Assembly (NCBI RefSeq): GCF_900108065.1
Contig: NZ_FNVQ01000005.1
Coordinates: 372,001-436,000 of the forward strand
DNA from: Marinobacterium lutimaris
GTDB taxonomy: Bacteria > Pseudomonadota > Gammaproteobacteria > Pseudomonadales > Balneatricaceae
Direction: 5' to 3'
DNA: 64,000 nucleotides
Shown piece by piece: positions 30,197-38,887 of the stretch; within the stretch, counting starts at the first letter, position 1, and the number at the start of each line of letters is the position of its first letter. The notes under the pieces are model-generated. The model worked only from the letters and a program-made list of their open reading frames with translations. It was not told the DNA's origin and made no database searches. The translations under genes were made by a program, and so were the position numbers.

Positions 30197-30931
30197 TCAA
30201 AGCGTAGCGCGATGCGTCGCCTTCTCTGCGATCCGTTTTACGGCAGCGGGGATCTGATCCAGTGAGGTCACTTTCTCGTCCGCTTGCGCCTCTTCCGGCC
30301 ACTCCTGGCCCGGCAGGTTTACCCAGATGGTCCAGCAGCCCACGTCGCGGGCGGCCTTTACATCGTTGATCGGGTGATCGCCGATATGCACCACCTGTTC
30401 CGGCCGTAGCTTGGTATGTTCCAGCGCGCGCTCGAACATCAGCGGGTGCGGCTTTGCAGTCCCAACCTTGTCGGCGTTGTACTGGAAATCGAACAGCTCG
30501 CTGGCACCTGTCAGGCTCACGTCGGCGTTGCCGTTGCTGAGCGCGCCGATCACCAGCCCCTCGCTGCGCAGGATTTTAAGCATCTCCAACGCGTGTTCGA
30601 AAAACTCCACTTCGTGGCGGGCACGCATGAATGTCTCAAATGCTTTAACAGCCAATACCTCGGCGTCCTGCGCGCTATAACCGCTGCGCTCCAGCCCTTT
30701 CTCCAGCAGACGCAGGCGCACCAGTGACATGCTGTGGGCGATCTCCGGCTGCTCCGCCAGCAGTTCGTCGCGCAGTTTGGAGCCTTCGACCAGGTCCGCG
30801 GGCTGATGTAACCGGGTAAAGCTGCCGGCGTTATCTTCGAGCCACTGCCAGAGCGTTTGGTTGGCCAGACGGATGACCGGGTCAACCTCCCAGAGGGTAT
30901 CGTCGAGATCGAAAGTGGCGCACTTCAGCAT
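30197..30931 (-). CDS. HAD-family phosphatase, YigB-like
   Basis: This 244-residue haloacid dehalogenase-type hydrolase has motif I DLDDTLW (catalytic aspartates near residues 8 and 10), motif II ALSNGN, motif III lysine in GTAKPHP, and motif IV HIGDHPINDV. The cap region is alpha-helical (subclass IA). Its place 30 bp behind xerC is that of E. coli yigB, whose product dephosphorylates the flavin precursor 5-amino-6-(5-phosphoribitylamino)uracil and FMN. That substrate is inferred from synteny and family. Confidence 0.88.
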   Translation of the reverse strand: MLKCATFDLDDTLWEVDPVIRLANQTLWQWLEDNAGSFTRLHQPADLVEGSKLRDELLAEQPEIAHSMSLVRLRLLEKGLERSGYSAQDAEVLAVKAFETFMRARHEVEFFEHALEMLKILRSEGLVIGALSNGNADVSLTGASELFDFQYNADKVGTAKPHPLMFERALEHTKLRPEQVVHIGDHPINDVKAARDVGCWTIWVNLPGQEWPEEAQADEKVTSLDQIPAAVKRIAEKATHRATL

Positions 30932-30961
30932 GTCCGGCTCCTGTTCATTGATTACAGCGGT

Positions 30962-31870
30962 TTACTGCTCTTTCTTGCGTTTGGCCCGGGGGTGGGAATG
31001 TTCATAGACCTCCATCAGATGCTGGAAGTCCAGATGAGTATAGATCTGGGTGGTGGCGATATCAGCGTGTCCAAGCAGCTCCTGCACCGCGCGCAGATCG
31101 GCGCTGGATTCCAGCATATGGCTGGCGAAGCTGTGTCTCAACCGATGCGGATAGACCCGTCCACTGACGCCGACGTGTTCGCCCTGGCGTTTCAGCCGCT
31201 GTTCGATGGCACGCACGCCCAGGCGGCGCCCCTGCTTGCCGACAAACAGGGCGCTCTCATCCAGCAGCGCGATGGCGTTACGCTCACGTATCCAGCGCTC
31301 AAGCGCCTCGACCGCCTTGCGGCCGATCGGCACTTCACGGGTTTTGTTGCCCTTGCCGGTCACCCTCAGGCTGCCATCGCGAAGATCCGGATCGATCAGG
31401 TCCAGCGATGCCAGTTCCGAAACACGCAGGCCCGAGGAGTAAAGCAGCTCCATCATCGCCAGGTCGCGGATCTCCAGGGGATCATCAGTGCGCTGATCCA
31501 GCAGTGTACCCAGCTGGTCCACATCCAGCGTCTGCGGCAAGCGACGCGACGCCTTGGGCGCCTGCACCGCCAGCGCCGGGTTCTGGGTCACCTCACCCTC
31601 ACGGCTGAGATAACGGTAGAAACTGCGCACGGCGGAGAGCAGCCGCGCCAGCGAACGGCCGGAGAGGCCGTTGCCGTGGAGTTGTGCCACGGCACGACGC
31701 AGGCGGCGCTCATCGAGTGCGCGCCAGCCGGCCTGACCCAGCTCCTGAAGCTGCTCGTCGAGGCGTTCGAGATCGCGCTGGTAGTTTTTCAGGGTATGCG
31801 CGGAGAGCTGTCGCTCCCCTTCGAGGTAGCGCAGGAATGCCGCCAGCAGGCGCTCATCCCCGGCTTGCAT
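30962..31870 (-). CDS. xerC: Tyrosine recombinase XerC
   Basis: This 302-residue recombinase works with XerD at the dif site to resolve chromosome dimers. The catalytic arginine is in SSGLRVSELASLD (about residue 150). The lysine is in VTGKGNKTREVPIG, HRLRH carries the His-x-x-Arg pair, and the tyrosine lies in LGHADIATTQIYTHLD. The gene starts one base after the DUF484 stop, so the dapF-DUF484-xerC order is translationally packed. It is the housekeeping XerC, not a mobile-element integrase, as the neighbours show. Confidence 0.96.
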   Translation of the reverse strand: MQAGDERLLAAFLRYLEGERQLSAHTLKNYQRDLERLDEQLQELGQAGWRALDERRLRRAVAQLHGNGLSGRSLARLLSAVRSFYRYLSREGEVTQNPALAVQAPKASRRLPQTLDVDQLGTLLDQRTDDPLEIRDLAMMELLYSSGLRVSELASLDLIDPDLRDGSLRVTGKGNKTREVPIGRKAVEALERWIRERNAIALLDESALFVGKQGRRLGVRAIEQRLKRQGEHVGVSGRVYPHRLRHSFASHMLESSADLRAVQELLGHADIATTQIYTHLDFQHLMEVYEHSHPRAKRKKEQ

Positions 31871-31871
31871 C

Positions 31872-32579
31872 TCAGAGCTGGCCTTGCTGACGCAGGATGC
31901 GGGCCACGACGCGGCTCAGCACCTCACCCACATAGCTCAGGAACAGGGTGCCCTGGCTGCTCTGGAAGTAGTTGGCGTCATGGCTGCCGATGGCAAGCAG
32001 GCCCAGGGTCTCACCTTTGACCAGCGGCACCACGGCGGAGGACTGCACGCGAACCGATGCATCCTGGAACAGGAAGCGGTTCATCGCCTCGGACAGCTGG
32101 CCACAGCTGGGCAGGTTGGTGTCGATCAGCGGTTGCACGATGCTGCACTCACCGCGGGAGAGCACGCGCAGGTCGTTGGTATCCAGCGGGCTTTCGCTGA
32201 ACAGCAGCAGGACGGTTTCATCACCGTAGAAATCACGGCAGAGGCTCTCTTCCACAGCCACGGCGACCTCGTCGAGCGTTTCCGCTTCCAGCAGGCCGAG
32301 CACCATGCGCTTGGTTTTCTCGAACTGGCCGTCGTTGAAACGCGCCGCATCGATCAGCTCGGACAGACGCCCGTGCAGCTGCTCGTTGCGCGAGCGCAGC
32401 AGCGAAGTCTGGCGCTCCACCAGGGACACCGCCGTGCCGCGCTGATGCGGCACATAGAGCTTCTCCAGCAGATGGGTGTGCTCGGTGAAAAAGTCCGGGT
32501 GCTGCTTCAGGTACTCGGCCACCTGCTCCGCACTGACGGCCTCGACTTCATTGCTGACCGGCTGTTCCGTTTCGCTCAT
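31872..32579 (-). CDS. DUF484 family protein (GAF-like, YigA)
   Basis: This 235-residue protein belongs to DUF484 and has a GAF-like fold in the C-terminal half. An N-terminal helical part ([24 protein letters not shown]) matches the family signature. It lies between dapF and xerC in nearly all gammaproteobacteria. No ligand or function is established. It overlaps dapF by 4 bp. Confidence 0.9.
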   Translation of the reverse strand: MSETEQPVSNEVEAVSAEQVAEYLKQHPDFFTEHTHLLEKLYVPHQRGTAVSLVERQTSLLRSRNEQLHGRLSELIDAARFNDGQFEKTKRMVLGLLEAETLDEVAVAVEESLCRDFYGDETVLLLFSESPLDTNDLRVLSRGECSIVQPLIDTNLPSCGQLSEAMNRFLFQDASVRVQSSAVVPLVKGETLGLLAIGSHDANYFQSSQGTLFLSYVGEVLSRVVARILRQQGQL

Positions 32580-33406
32580 AGGTAGATCTGCCCTTCAAAA
32601 ACTGTGGTCGCAGGCCCGGTCATCATCACCGGCTGGCCCTCGCCCGCCCAGCTGATTTTCAGATCGCCGCCGGGCAGATGCACCAGCACCTGCTCATCCA
32701 GCAGACCACGCAAACGCCCGGCTACCACCGCCGCACAGGCGCCGGTGCCGCAGGCCTGGGTTTCGCCGGCGCCACGTTCGAACACGCGCAGACGGATCTC
32801 GTTGCGTGACACCACTTCCATAAAGCCGATATTGGCTTTCCGTGGAAAACGCGGATGCGCCTCCAGCGCAGGCCCCAGCGTTTCCACCGGCGCGCTGTCG
32901 ACCGAATCGACCACCAGAACACCGTGGGGGTTACCCATGGAAATGGCGCTCAGCTCAACGCTGTCACCGTTCACGTCAACGCTGTAAATGGCGCTTTTTT
33001 CCGCCGCCTCGAACGGGATTTCCGCCGGTATCAGCTCCGGCGCACCCATATCGACTTCGACCTGCTTGTCTTCATGGATCTGCAGAATCGCCTCACCACG
33101 CGCGGTCTGCACGGCGATGCGATCACGCATGATCAGACGCTTGTCGCGAACAAAGCGGGCGAAGCAGCGCGCACCATTGCCGCAGTGCTCAACCTCGGAC
33201 CCATCCGCATTGTAGATACGGTAGCGGAAGTCCATCTCTGGCCGCGTCGGCGGCTCCACCAGCAACAGCTGGTCGAAGCCGATGCCGAAATTACGGTCGG
33301 CCAGGCTACGCACCTGATCACTGCTCAGGCGGATACGCTGGGAGATCGCATCGATGACCATGAAGTCATTGCCGAGCCCGTGCATTTTGGTGAATCGCAC
33401 CAGCAT
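32576..33406 (-). CDS. dapF: Diaminopimelate epimerase
   Basis: This 276-residue enzyme interconverts LL- and meso-diaminopimelate for lysine and peptidoglycan synthesis. It uses two cysteines as acid and base: one in EHCGNGARC (about residue 75) and one in [10 protein letters not shown] (about residue 220). Both are present. The start [15 protein letters not shown] is the family start. The gene lies 2 bp after lysA. Confidence 0.97.
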   Translation of the reverse strand: MLVRFTKMHGLGNDFMVIDAISQRIRLSSDQVRSLADRNFGIGFDQLLLVEPPTRPEMDFRYRIYNADGSEVEHCGNGARCFARFVRDKRLIMRDRIAVQTARGEAILQIHEDKQVEVDMGAPELIPAEIPFEAAEKSAIYSVDVNGDSVELSAISMGNPHGVLVVDSVDSAPVETLGPALEAHPRFPRKANIGFMEVVSRNEIRLRVFERGAGETQACGTGACAAVVAGRLRGLLDEQVLVHLPGGDLKISWAGEGQPVMMTGPATTVFEGQIYL

Positions 33407-33408
33407 GA

Positions 33409-34668
33409 TCAGGCATCCTTCGGCAGCAGGTGCTCGCCCCGCATCAGATCACTGACGCGCTCACGCTCGCGCACCACAACAAACTTGTTGTCATCGACAA
33501 TCACCTCGGCCGGGCGGCCACGGGTGTTGTAGTTGGAGGCCATAACAAAGCCGTAGGCACCAGCCGAGCAGACCGCCAGCAGGTCGCCCGCAGCCAGGTT
33601 CAGGTCGCGGTCTTTGCCAAGGAAATCGCCGGTTTCGCAAACAGGGCCAACGAGATCCCAGATCTTGGTCTCGCCCTCTTCACGCAGCTCCACCGGTACG
33701 ATCTCCTGGTAGGCGCCGTACAGGGACGGGCGTATCAGATCGTTCATGGCGCCATCGATAATGGCGAAGTTCTTCTCACCGGTCTGCTTGAGAAACTCAA
33801 CGCGGGTCAGCATGACGCCAGCGTTGGCGGCGATGGAGCGGCCCGGCTCAAACACCAGACCCAGCTCGCGATCGCCAAGGCGCTCGCTGATCGCTGCGAT
33901 ATATTCGGCCGGAGTCGGCGGTACTTCGTCGGTGTAGCAGACCCCCAGGCCACCGCCGAGATCGAGGTGCTTCAGCTTGATGCCCTCGTCGGCGAGCTGA
34001 TCGATCAGCACCAGCAGGCGATCCAGCGCATCCAGGAACGGGCTCAGCTCGGTAAGCTGGCTGCCGATATGGCAGTCGATACCCACCACTTCGACGTTTT
34101 CCAGCGCGGCGGCGCGACGATAAACATCCAGCGCGGAGTCGATATCGATACCGAACTTGTTCTCTTTCAGGCCGGTGGAGATGTACGGGTGCGTCTTGGC
34201 ATCCACATCCGGATTGACGCGGAAGGAGATGCGCGCTGTCTGGCCCATTTCGCCGGCCACGGCGTTGACGCGATCCAGCTCGGCATCGGACTCCAGGTTG
34301 AAGCAGTGAATACCCACTTCCAGTGCACGTTTGATCTCATCGGCTTTTTTAGCAACGCCGGAGAAAACCACCTTGGCGGGATCACCGCCGGCGCGCAGCA
34401 CACGCTCGAGCTCACCGAGGGAAACGATATCGAAGCCGGCACCTAGGCGCGCCAGGATATTCAGCACGCCGATATTGGAGTTGGCTTTCACCGCATAGCA
34501 GACCAGCGCATCACGACCTTTCAGCGCTTCGGCATAGGCCAGGTAAGCGCGCTCGATCGCATCACGGGAGTAAACGTAGGTCGGCGTACCCACTTCATTG
34601 GCGATGCGGCTTAACGGCACCTCTTCACAGTTCAGGCTGCCGTTCAGGTATTCAAAGTTGTCCATCAT
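33409..34668 (-). CDS. lysA: Diaminopimelate decarboxylase
   Basis: This 419-residue pyridoxal-phosphate enzyme makes lysine from meso-diaminopimelate. The cofactor lysine is in [13 protein letters not shown] (about residue 60), with [12 protein letters not shown] nearby. HIGSQL and LDLGGGLGV in the middle, and [10 protein letters not shown] plus [14 protein letters not shown] near the end complete the fold type III signature. Two consecutive ATGs (34668 and 34665) could start it. It follows lptM by 9 bp and precedes dapF, the classical order. Confidence 0.97.
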   Translation of the reverse strand: MMDNFEYLNGSLNCEEVPLSRIANEVGTPTYVYSRDAIERAYLAYAEALKGRDALVCYAVKANSNIGVLNILARLGAGFDIVSLGELERVLRAGGDPAKVVFSGVAKKADEIKRALEVGIHCFNLESDAELDRVNAVAGEMGQTARISFRVNPDVDAKTHPYISTGLKENKFGIDIDSALDVYRRAAALENVEVVGIDCHIGSQLTELSPFLDALDRLLVLIDQLADEGIKLKHLDLGGGLGVCYTDEVPPTPAEYIAAISERLGDRELGLVFEPGRSIAANAGVMLTRVEFLKQTGEKNFAIIDGAMNDLIRPSLYGAYQEIVPVELREEGETKIWDLVGPVCETGDFLGKDRDLNLAAGDLLAVCSAGAYGFVMASNYNTRGRPAEVIVDDNKFVVVRERERVSDLMRGEHLLPKDA

Positions 34669-34677
34669 CTCTCTCGT

Positions 34678-34794
34678 TTACTGTTGCGCAGTCTCGGCTT
34701 CATCGCTCGGCGGTGGCAGGGTCAGCGGCCCTTTTTGACCGCAGCCGACCAGCAGCAGCGTTCCCAGCAACAATATTGGCCAGCAGCGTTTCAT
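34678..34794 (-). CDS. lptM: LPS translocon maturation lipoprotein LptM (YifL)
   Basis: This 38-residue lipoprotein has a lipobox LLVGC at residues 14-18 and the conserved GQKGPL right after the lipidated cysteine, then a short proline-rich tail. E. coli LptM starts its mature part CGLKGPL in the same way. It promotes correct disulfide formation in the LptDE outer-membrane LPS translocon. Its place just upstream of lysA and divergent from cyaY is the standard locus, which makes this call firm in spite of the tiny size. Confidence 0.92.
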   Translation of the reverse strand: MKRCWPILLLGTLLLVGCGQKGPLTLPPPSDEAETAQQ

Positions 34795-34846
34795 GACGAC
34801 CTATCCTCACGCAGAACCGGCACAGCCGGTAAAATTCAAACCCCGG

Positions 34847-34852
34847 AGTATA
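34847..34852 (-). promoter_or_regulatory. Candidate -10 of the lptM-lysA-dapF-xerC operon
   Basis: TATACT on the minus strand lies about 55 bp before the lptM ATG. A matching -35 is not convincing. Confidence 0.3.
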
Positions 34853-34944
34853 CCCCGATACAGGGGCCATTGAGTACCTCGCGACCAGTCCGGAAGCAGG
34901 AAAATACGCGGGATTTTCGGGGTGTTTCATGGCAGCCGAAGGCA

Positions 34945-34950
34945 TATACT
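34945..34950 (+). promoter_or_regulatory. Candidate -10 of cyaY
   Basis: TATACT on the plus strand lies 32 bp before the cyaY ATG. The -35 region (around 34922-34927) is weak. Confidence 0.35.
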
Positions 34951-34981
34951 GCGCAGAAAACTTACCAGGCTGGAGAAACCG

Positions 34982-35308
34982 ATGACTGAATCGGAATTTA
35001 TGGTGCAGGTCGATGAAACGCTGCAGCAGATTGAGGAGATCCTCGACGAAGCGGAATCCGATCTGGATTACGAGAGCAACGGCGGCATGATGACCGTCAA
35101 ATGCGAGAACGGCAGCCAGATTATCTTTACCCGTCAGCCACCGCTGAAGCAGCTCTGGCTGGCTCTGCCGGGCGGCGGTTACCATTTCGATTACGACCAG
35201 GACGCGGGTCAGTGGAAGCTCGACAGCGACGGCACCAGCCTGAATTCCATGCTCACCAAAGCCTTCGCCGAGCAGGCCGGCGAGCAGTTCGACTTCAGCG
35301 ATATCTGA
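34982..35308 (+). CDS. cyaY: Iron-sulfur cluster assembly protein CyaY (frataxin)
   Basis: This 108-residue frataxin binds iron and tunes the IscS cysteine desulfurase during Fe-S cluster assembly. The acidic first helix (ETLQQIEEILDEAESDLDYE) that binds iron, followed by the beta-sheet with RQPPLKQLWLA, is typical. The ATG at 34982 follows GGAG, so upstream in-frame codons were dropped. It is divergent from lptM-lysA, its usual setting. Confidence 0.95.
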   Translation: MTESEFMVQVDETLQQIEEILDEAESDLDYESNGGMMTVKCENGSQIIFTRQPPLKQLWLALPGGGYHFDYDQDAGQWKLDSDGTSLNSMLTKAFAEQAGEQFDFSDI

Positions 35309-35324
35309 GCGGCCCGCCCTTTCC

Positions 35325-36593
35325 TCAGTGCCGTGTATCGAGGCGCTCGGCTATCAGCGCCTCGAGCCGGTCCAGCGCGCCCTGGTTCTGTTTCAGGAAC
35401 GCCTCACCGGCACGGCCCGCGGCCCTCGCCTGATCCGGCTGATCCAGCCAGGTGCCAAGCTGAGCGGTCAGCCCCTTCTCATCGACCACCTGACTCATAC
35501 CACCAGCGTCCTTTAACGCCTCACAGATCGCCGCGAAGTTGAAGGTATCCGGCCCCATGATAACTGGCAGGCCAAGCGCCGCGGGTTCAAGCGGGTTGTG
35601 TCCGCCGGTGCCGCTGAAACTGCCGCCGACAAAGGCGATATCCGCCGCTGCGTAGAGCATCATCAGCTCGCCCATGGTATCGCCAATATAAATATCGGTC
35701 TGGCTATCGGGCGTCTCACCGCTGGAGCGGGCACAGACATTGTGACTGAACTGACTTGCAAGCTCGGTCACACCGGCAAAGCGCTCCGGATGCCGCGGCA
35801 CCAGCGCCAGCAGCAGATCTGGCTGACGCTCCTTGAGACTACGCCAGCAGCGTAACAGCAGTTCATCCTCTCCCTCATGAGTACTGGCGGCGATCACAAC
35901 GGGCCGTTCTGCTCCCCAGAGTGTTCGCAACGCCCTGCCTGAGTCACGCAACGAGAGATCCGGCGAAATATCAAACTTGATGCTGCCGGTGACGCTGACT
36001 CGCTCCGGCGGCGCTCCAAGTTCGCGGAAGCGGCCAGCGTCCGCCTCATGCTGGGCGGCGATCAGGTTCAGCCGCTGCAACATGGGCCGGGTCAGCGCCG
36101 AAAAGCGACGATAGCCTCTTGCCGAGCGCTCTGACAGACGGGCATTCACCAGCATCACCGGTACACCTTTGCGGGCGCAGCCGGATACCAGGTTGGGCCA
36201 GAGTTCGGTTTCCACCACGATGCAGATTGCCGGCTTCACGCGGCGCAGAAAGGCACTCCAGGCCAGCGGCAGGTCCCAGGGGCAGAAGCGCTGTTCGACC
36301 CGATCGCCAAAGGCTTTCTCCACCTGGGCTGCTCCGGTGGGCGTCATATTGGTCATCAGGATGCGGTGACTGGGATAGCGCTTGAGCAGCCTTTCCACCA
36401 TAGGCACCACCGCAAGGGTCTCACCCACGGAGACCGCATGAATCCAGATCACCGGCCCGCTAAGACGGTCTCCTAATCCCAGCCTTTGCGTCCAGTTTTT
36501 TCGATACCCTGGAGCTTTGCGCCCACGCCACCAAAGACGCGCCAGTAGCAGCGGTATCAGCAGGTAGAAAAGAAGGGTATAGAGTAAACGCAT
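35325..36593 (-). CDS. waaA: 3-deoxy-D-manno-octulosonic acid (Kdo) transferase
   Basis: This 422-residue glycosyltransferase (GT30) adds Kdo from CMP-Kdo to lipid IVA on the cytoplasmic face of the inner membrane. An N-terminal membrane anchor (LLYTLLFYLLIPLLLARLWW) is followed by the RKNWTQRLG motif, IHAVSVGETLA, and the C-terminal GTGGHNPLEPAALGLP. The ATG at 36593 gives the normal length (E. coli 425); the longer ORF upstream has no family match. It is divergent from a sugar-modification trio. Confidence 0.95.
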   Translation of the reverse strand: MRLLYTLLFYLLIPLLLARLWWRGRKAPGYRKNWTQRLGLGDRLSGPVIWIHAVSVGETLAVVPMVERLLKRYPSHRILMTNMTPTGAAQVEKAFGDRVEQRFCPWDLPLAWSAFLRRVKPAICIVVETELWPNLVSGCARKGVPVMLVNARLSERSARGYRRFSALTRPMLQRLNLIAAQHEADAGRFRELGAPPERVSVTGSIKFDISPDLSLRDSGRALRTLWGAERPVVIAASTHEGEDELLLRCWRSLKERQPDLLLALVPRHPERFAGVTELASQFSHNVCARSSGETPDSQTDIYIGDTMGELMMLYAAADIAFVGGSFSGTGGHNPLEPAALGLPVIMGPDTFNFAAICEALKDAGGMSQVVDEKGLTAQLGTWLDQPDQARAAGRAGEAFLKQNQGALDRLEALIAERLDTRH

Positions 36594-36716
36594 CGGCTGG
36601 CACACCACCAAAATTTGAGGCTGAAGTGTAACATGGTCGCTCAGGGCACAGGCGCTGGAATCAACGTGCCGGATCAGCCACAATGGGAACAAAAGCGTGC
36701 GTTATACGGACAGTCT

Positions 36717-37736
36717 ATGCATCACATCGACTTTTCCGCACAGCTCCCGAGGAGTGAGCGACCCAGCGTCACCTGCGTTCTGCCAGCCTACAACGAGGCC
36801 GGCAGCCTGCGCCATCTCATCCCCGAATTAACCGAATACCTGAAAAAGTTCTCCGACCAGATAGAGCTGCTCGTCGTCGATGATGGCAGTCGGGATGACA
36901 CCCTGGCGGTCGTGTCCGCCATGCTGGATCACTACCCTGTCACGCTGCTCCAGCTGTCGCGCAATTTTGGCAAAGAGGCCGCACTGAGTGCGGGTCTCGA
37001 CCATGCAGACGGCGATGTTGTCCTGCTGATGGATTCTGATGGCCAGCACCCTTTCGAAGTAGTGGACCAGTTTTTCCACCACTGGCATGAAGGCTGGGAC
37101 ATGGTTTTTGGCGTGCACGAGAATCGCTCGGACGAGTCCCGCGCCAAACGCTACCTGACCAAACTGTTCTACAGCCTGCTCAGCCGCAGCGCCGAGATCG
37201 AAATGCAGCCGGATGCCGGCGACTTCCGGCTGCTGGACCGACGGGTGGTGCTTGCTCTGCGCCGTTTGCCGGAACGCTCACGAATGATGAAAGGGCTCTA
37301 CTCCTGGGTGGGCTTTTCCAGCAAGGCGGTGCCGTTTCAGCCAATCGGACGGATCACCGGCAGTTCGCATTTTGGTCTGAGTAAACTCTCGGCTCTGGCG
37401 CTGACCGGTTTTACCAGTTTCAGTAACGCGCCGCTGCGAATGTGGATGCTGATTGGTGCTGCCACCTCGGTACTCTCGGTGCTTTACGCCCTGATCATCG
37501 TCATCCGCACACTGATTTTCGGCTCGGACATTCCCGGCTGGCCATCCATCGCAGCCGGCATCGCCTTCCTCGGCGGTATGCAGCTGTTTTCGGTCGGCAT
37601 TCTCGGCGAATATATCGCGCGTATATTCTCCGAGGTGAAAGCCCGCCCGCTCTACCTGGTTAGCAACGAAATATCCTTCCGCAAACAGAGGCGGCCAGAG
37701 CAGCAACCTGCAGGGGAGGAAGCGAATGACGCGTGA
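36717..37736 (+). CDS. Polyprenyl-phosphate glycosyltransferase (GT2, DPM1/ArnC-like)
   Basis: This 339-residue membrane glycosyltransferase has a GT2 domain with VLPAYNEAGSL (about residue 23), VVDDGSRDDT, and the metal-binding DSDGQHP. Next come DAGDFRLLDRR and RSRMMKGLYSWVGF, then two C-terminal membrane helices (about 240-300). This is the layout of enzymes that load a sugar onto undecaprenyl phosphate (ArnC, GtrB, FlmF2, LgmA). The donor sugar is unknown; the neighbouring deacetylase suggests an N-acetylhexosamine. Alternative starts are ATG 36633 and TTG 36615. It overlaps the GtrA gene by 11 bp. Confidence 0.88.
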   Translation: MHHIDFSAQLPRSERPSVTCVLPAYNEAGSLRHLIPELTEYLKKFSDQIELLVVDDGSRDDTLAVVSAMLDHYPVTLLQLSRNFGKEAALSAGLDHADGDVVLLMDSDGQHPFEVVDQFFHHWHEGWDMVFGVHENRSDESRAKRYLTKLFYSLLSRSAEIEMQPDAGDFRLLDRRVVLALRRLPERSRMMKGLYSWVGFSSKAVPFQPIGRITGSSHFGLSKLSALALTGFTSFSNAPLRMWMLIGAATSVLSVLYALIIVIRTLIFGSDIPGWPSIAAGIAFLGGMQLFSVGILGEYIARIFSEVKARPLYLVSNEISFRKQRRPEQQPAGEEANDA

Positions 37737-38097
37737 AGCACTGAGCTTTATAGCCGTCGGCGTTTCCGCACTGCTGATGCATTGGCTGGTGGTGTTCCTG
37801 CTGGTGCCCCTGGCGCACCTGCATCCGCTGATCGCCAATGTGATCGCGTTTCTGCTGGCCTTCAACGTCAGTTACTTCGGTCATCGCCACCTAACCTTTC
37901 GTGCCCAGGAACTCTCTCACCGCCAGACCTTGCCACGCTTCGCCACCGTTGCCGCCACAAGTTTCTTGCTCAATGAAGCGATGTACTGGGCCCTGCTGAG
38001 CCTGACACCGCTGCGCTACGACGTGGCCCTGTTCATCGTGCTGGGCAGCGTTGCCGTACTGACCTACCTGCTGGGCAAATTCTGGGCGTTCGCATGA
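37726..38097 (+). CDS. GtrA-like membrane protein (putative lipid-linked sugar flippase)
   Basis: This 123-residue protein has four predicted helices and matches the GtrA family. Conserved features are an N-terminal FIAVGVSALLMHW helix and NVSYFGHRHLTFRA, which resembles the family's F/W-x-x-R-K-x-x-F loop. GtrA proteins are thought to flip polyprenyl-phosphate sugars to the periplasm. It overlaps the GT2 gene before it and the deacetylase gene after it (4 bp), so the three are co-translated. Confidence 0.87.
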   Translation: MTREALSFIAVGVSALLMHWLVVFLLVPLAHLHPLIANVIAFLLAFNVSYFGHRHLTFRAQELSHRQTLPRFATVAATSFLLNEAMYWALLSLTPLRYDVALFIVLGSVAVLTYLLGKFWAFA

Positions 38098-38882
38098 GCC
38101 GTACTGTAGTTATCTGCGCCGATGACTTCGGCATGTCGGAAGGGATTAACCAAGCGATACTGGAGCTGATCGATCTCGGCCGCCTGTCCGCTACCAGCTG
38201 TATGACCAATATGCTCTGCTGGACACGGGAGGCAGCTGAGCAGTTGCAGGCGCGACGGCATAAGGCCGCGCTGGGGCTGCACTTTAACCTGACCGAAGGC
38301 GTGCACGCCGTTCCGCTGGGAAAATTGATGCTGAAAAGCCTGGTCCGGCAGTTAGACCGACAGGCGCTGCTCAAACAATTCGATGAGCAGCTGGATAGTT
38401 TCGAGGAGCTGATCGGCTCGGCGCCGGATTTTGTCGATGGCCATCAACATATCCAGATGTTTCCGGTTATCCGCGAGCTGCTGCTAGATCGCTTGCAGCA
38501 GCGCTACGGCAAGCAGGCACCCTGGGTTCGCGCATCCACCCCCCGGCTTTCCGGCCACGATTCAGGCTTCAAGGCGATGGTGCTGCGGCTAATCGGGCTG
38601 GGTTTCGAGTCAGCCCGCCGCCGCTTCCACACCAAGGGAAGCGCAGCCTTTGCAGGCCTCTATTCACTGAGCCCAGAGGCGGATTTTGCCGGCATGATGC
38701 AGCTCTGGCTAAACACTGAGCCGGACGGGGTGCTGATAATGTGTCACCCGGGCAAAACTGGGGACGAATCCTCCCTAGCCCGTGCCCGGCGCAGGGAATA
38801 TGAATGGCTTTCGAGTGATCTTTTTATAGAGGCTCTGCGCAATAGTGATCGCTCACTTCATACAGAACCTACCTTTTCCTGA
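38094..38882 (+). CDS. YdjC/ChbG-family sugar deacetylase (NaxD-like)
   Basis: This 262-residue protein belongs to the YdjC superfamily of carbohydrate deacetylases. Metal and catalytic positions are visible: DD at residues 10-11 (CADDFGMSEG), His63 in LGLHFNLTEG, and His117/His119 in DGHQHIQMF. Family members include ChbG and NaxD/LgmC, which deacetylate undecaprenyl-linked GalNAc or GlcNAc during lipid A modification. The operon with a GT2 transferase and GtrA protein, and the convergent ArnT-like gene, favour the NaxD role over chitooligosaccharide breakdown. Confidence 0.85.
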   Translation: MSRTVVICADDFGMSEGINQAILELIDLGRLSATSCMTNMLCWTREAAEQLQARRHKAALGLHFNLTEGVHAVPLGKLMLKSLVRQLDRQALLKQFDEQLDSFEELIGSAPDFVDGHQHIQMFPVIRELLLDRLQQRYGKQAPWVRASTPRLSGHDSGFKAMVLRLIGLGFESARRRFHTKGSAAFAGLYSLSPEADFAGMMQLWLNTEPDGVLIMCHPGKTGDESSLARARRREYEWLSSDLFIEALRNSDRSLHTEPTFS

Positions 38883-38887
38883 AGCGA

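Noticed and set aside
27658-30200. CRISPR array or tRNA gene in the long spacers
   Set aside because: No regularly spaced direct repeats and no cloverleaf with a CCA end were seen.
30962-31870. Tyrosine recombinase as sign of an integrated element
   Set aside because: It lies in the conserved dapF-DUF484-xerC operon and has the XerC length and motifs, so it is the housekeeping recombinase.
30857-32020. 387-codon plus-strand ORF over xerC and DUF484
   Set aside because: Antisense shadow of two conserved genes.
33430-34446. 338-codon plus-strand ORF over lysA
   Set aside because: Mirror of the conserved lysA gene.
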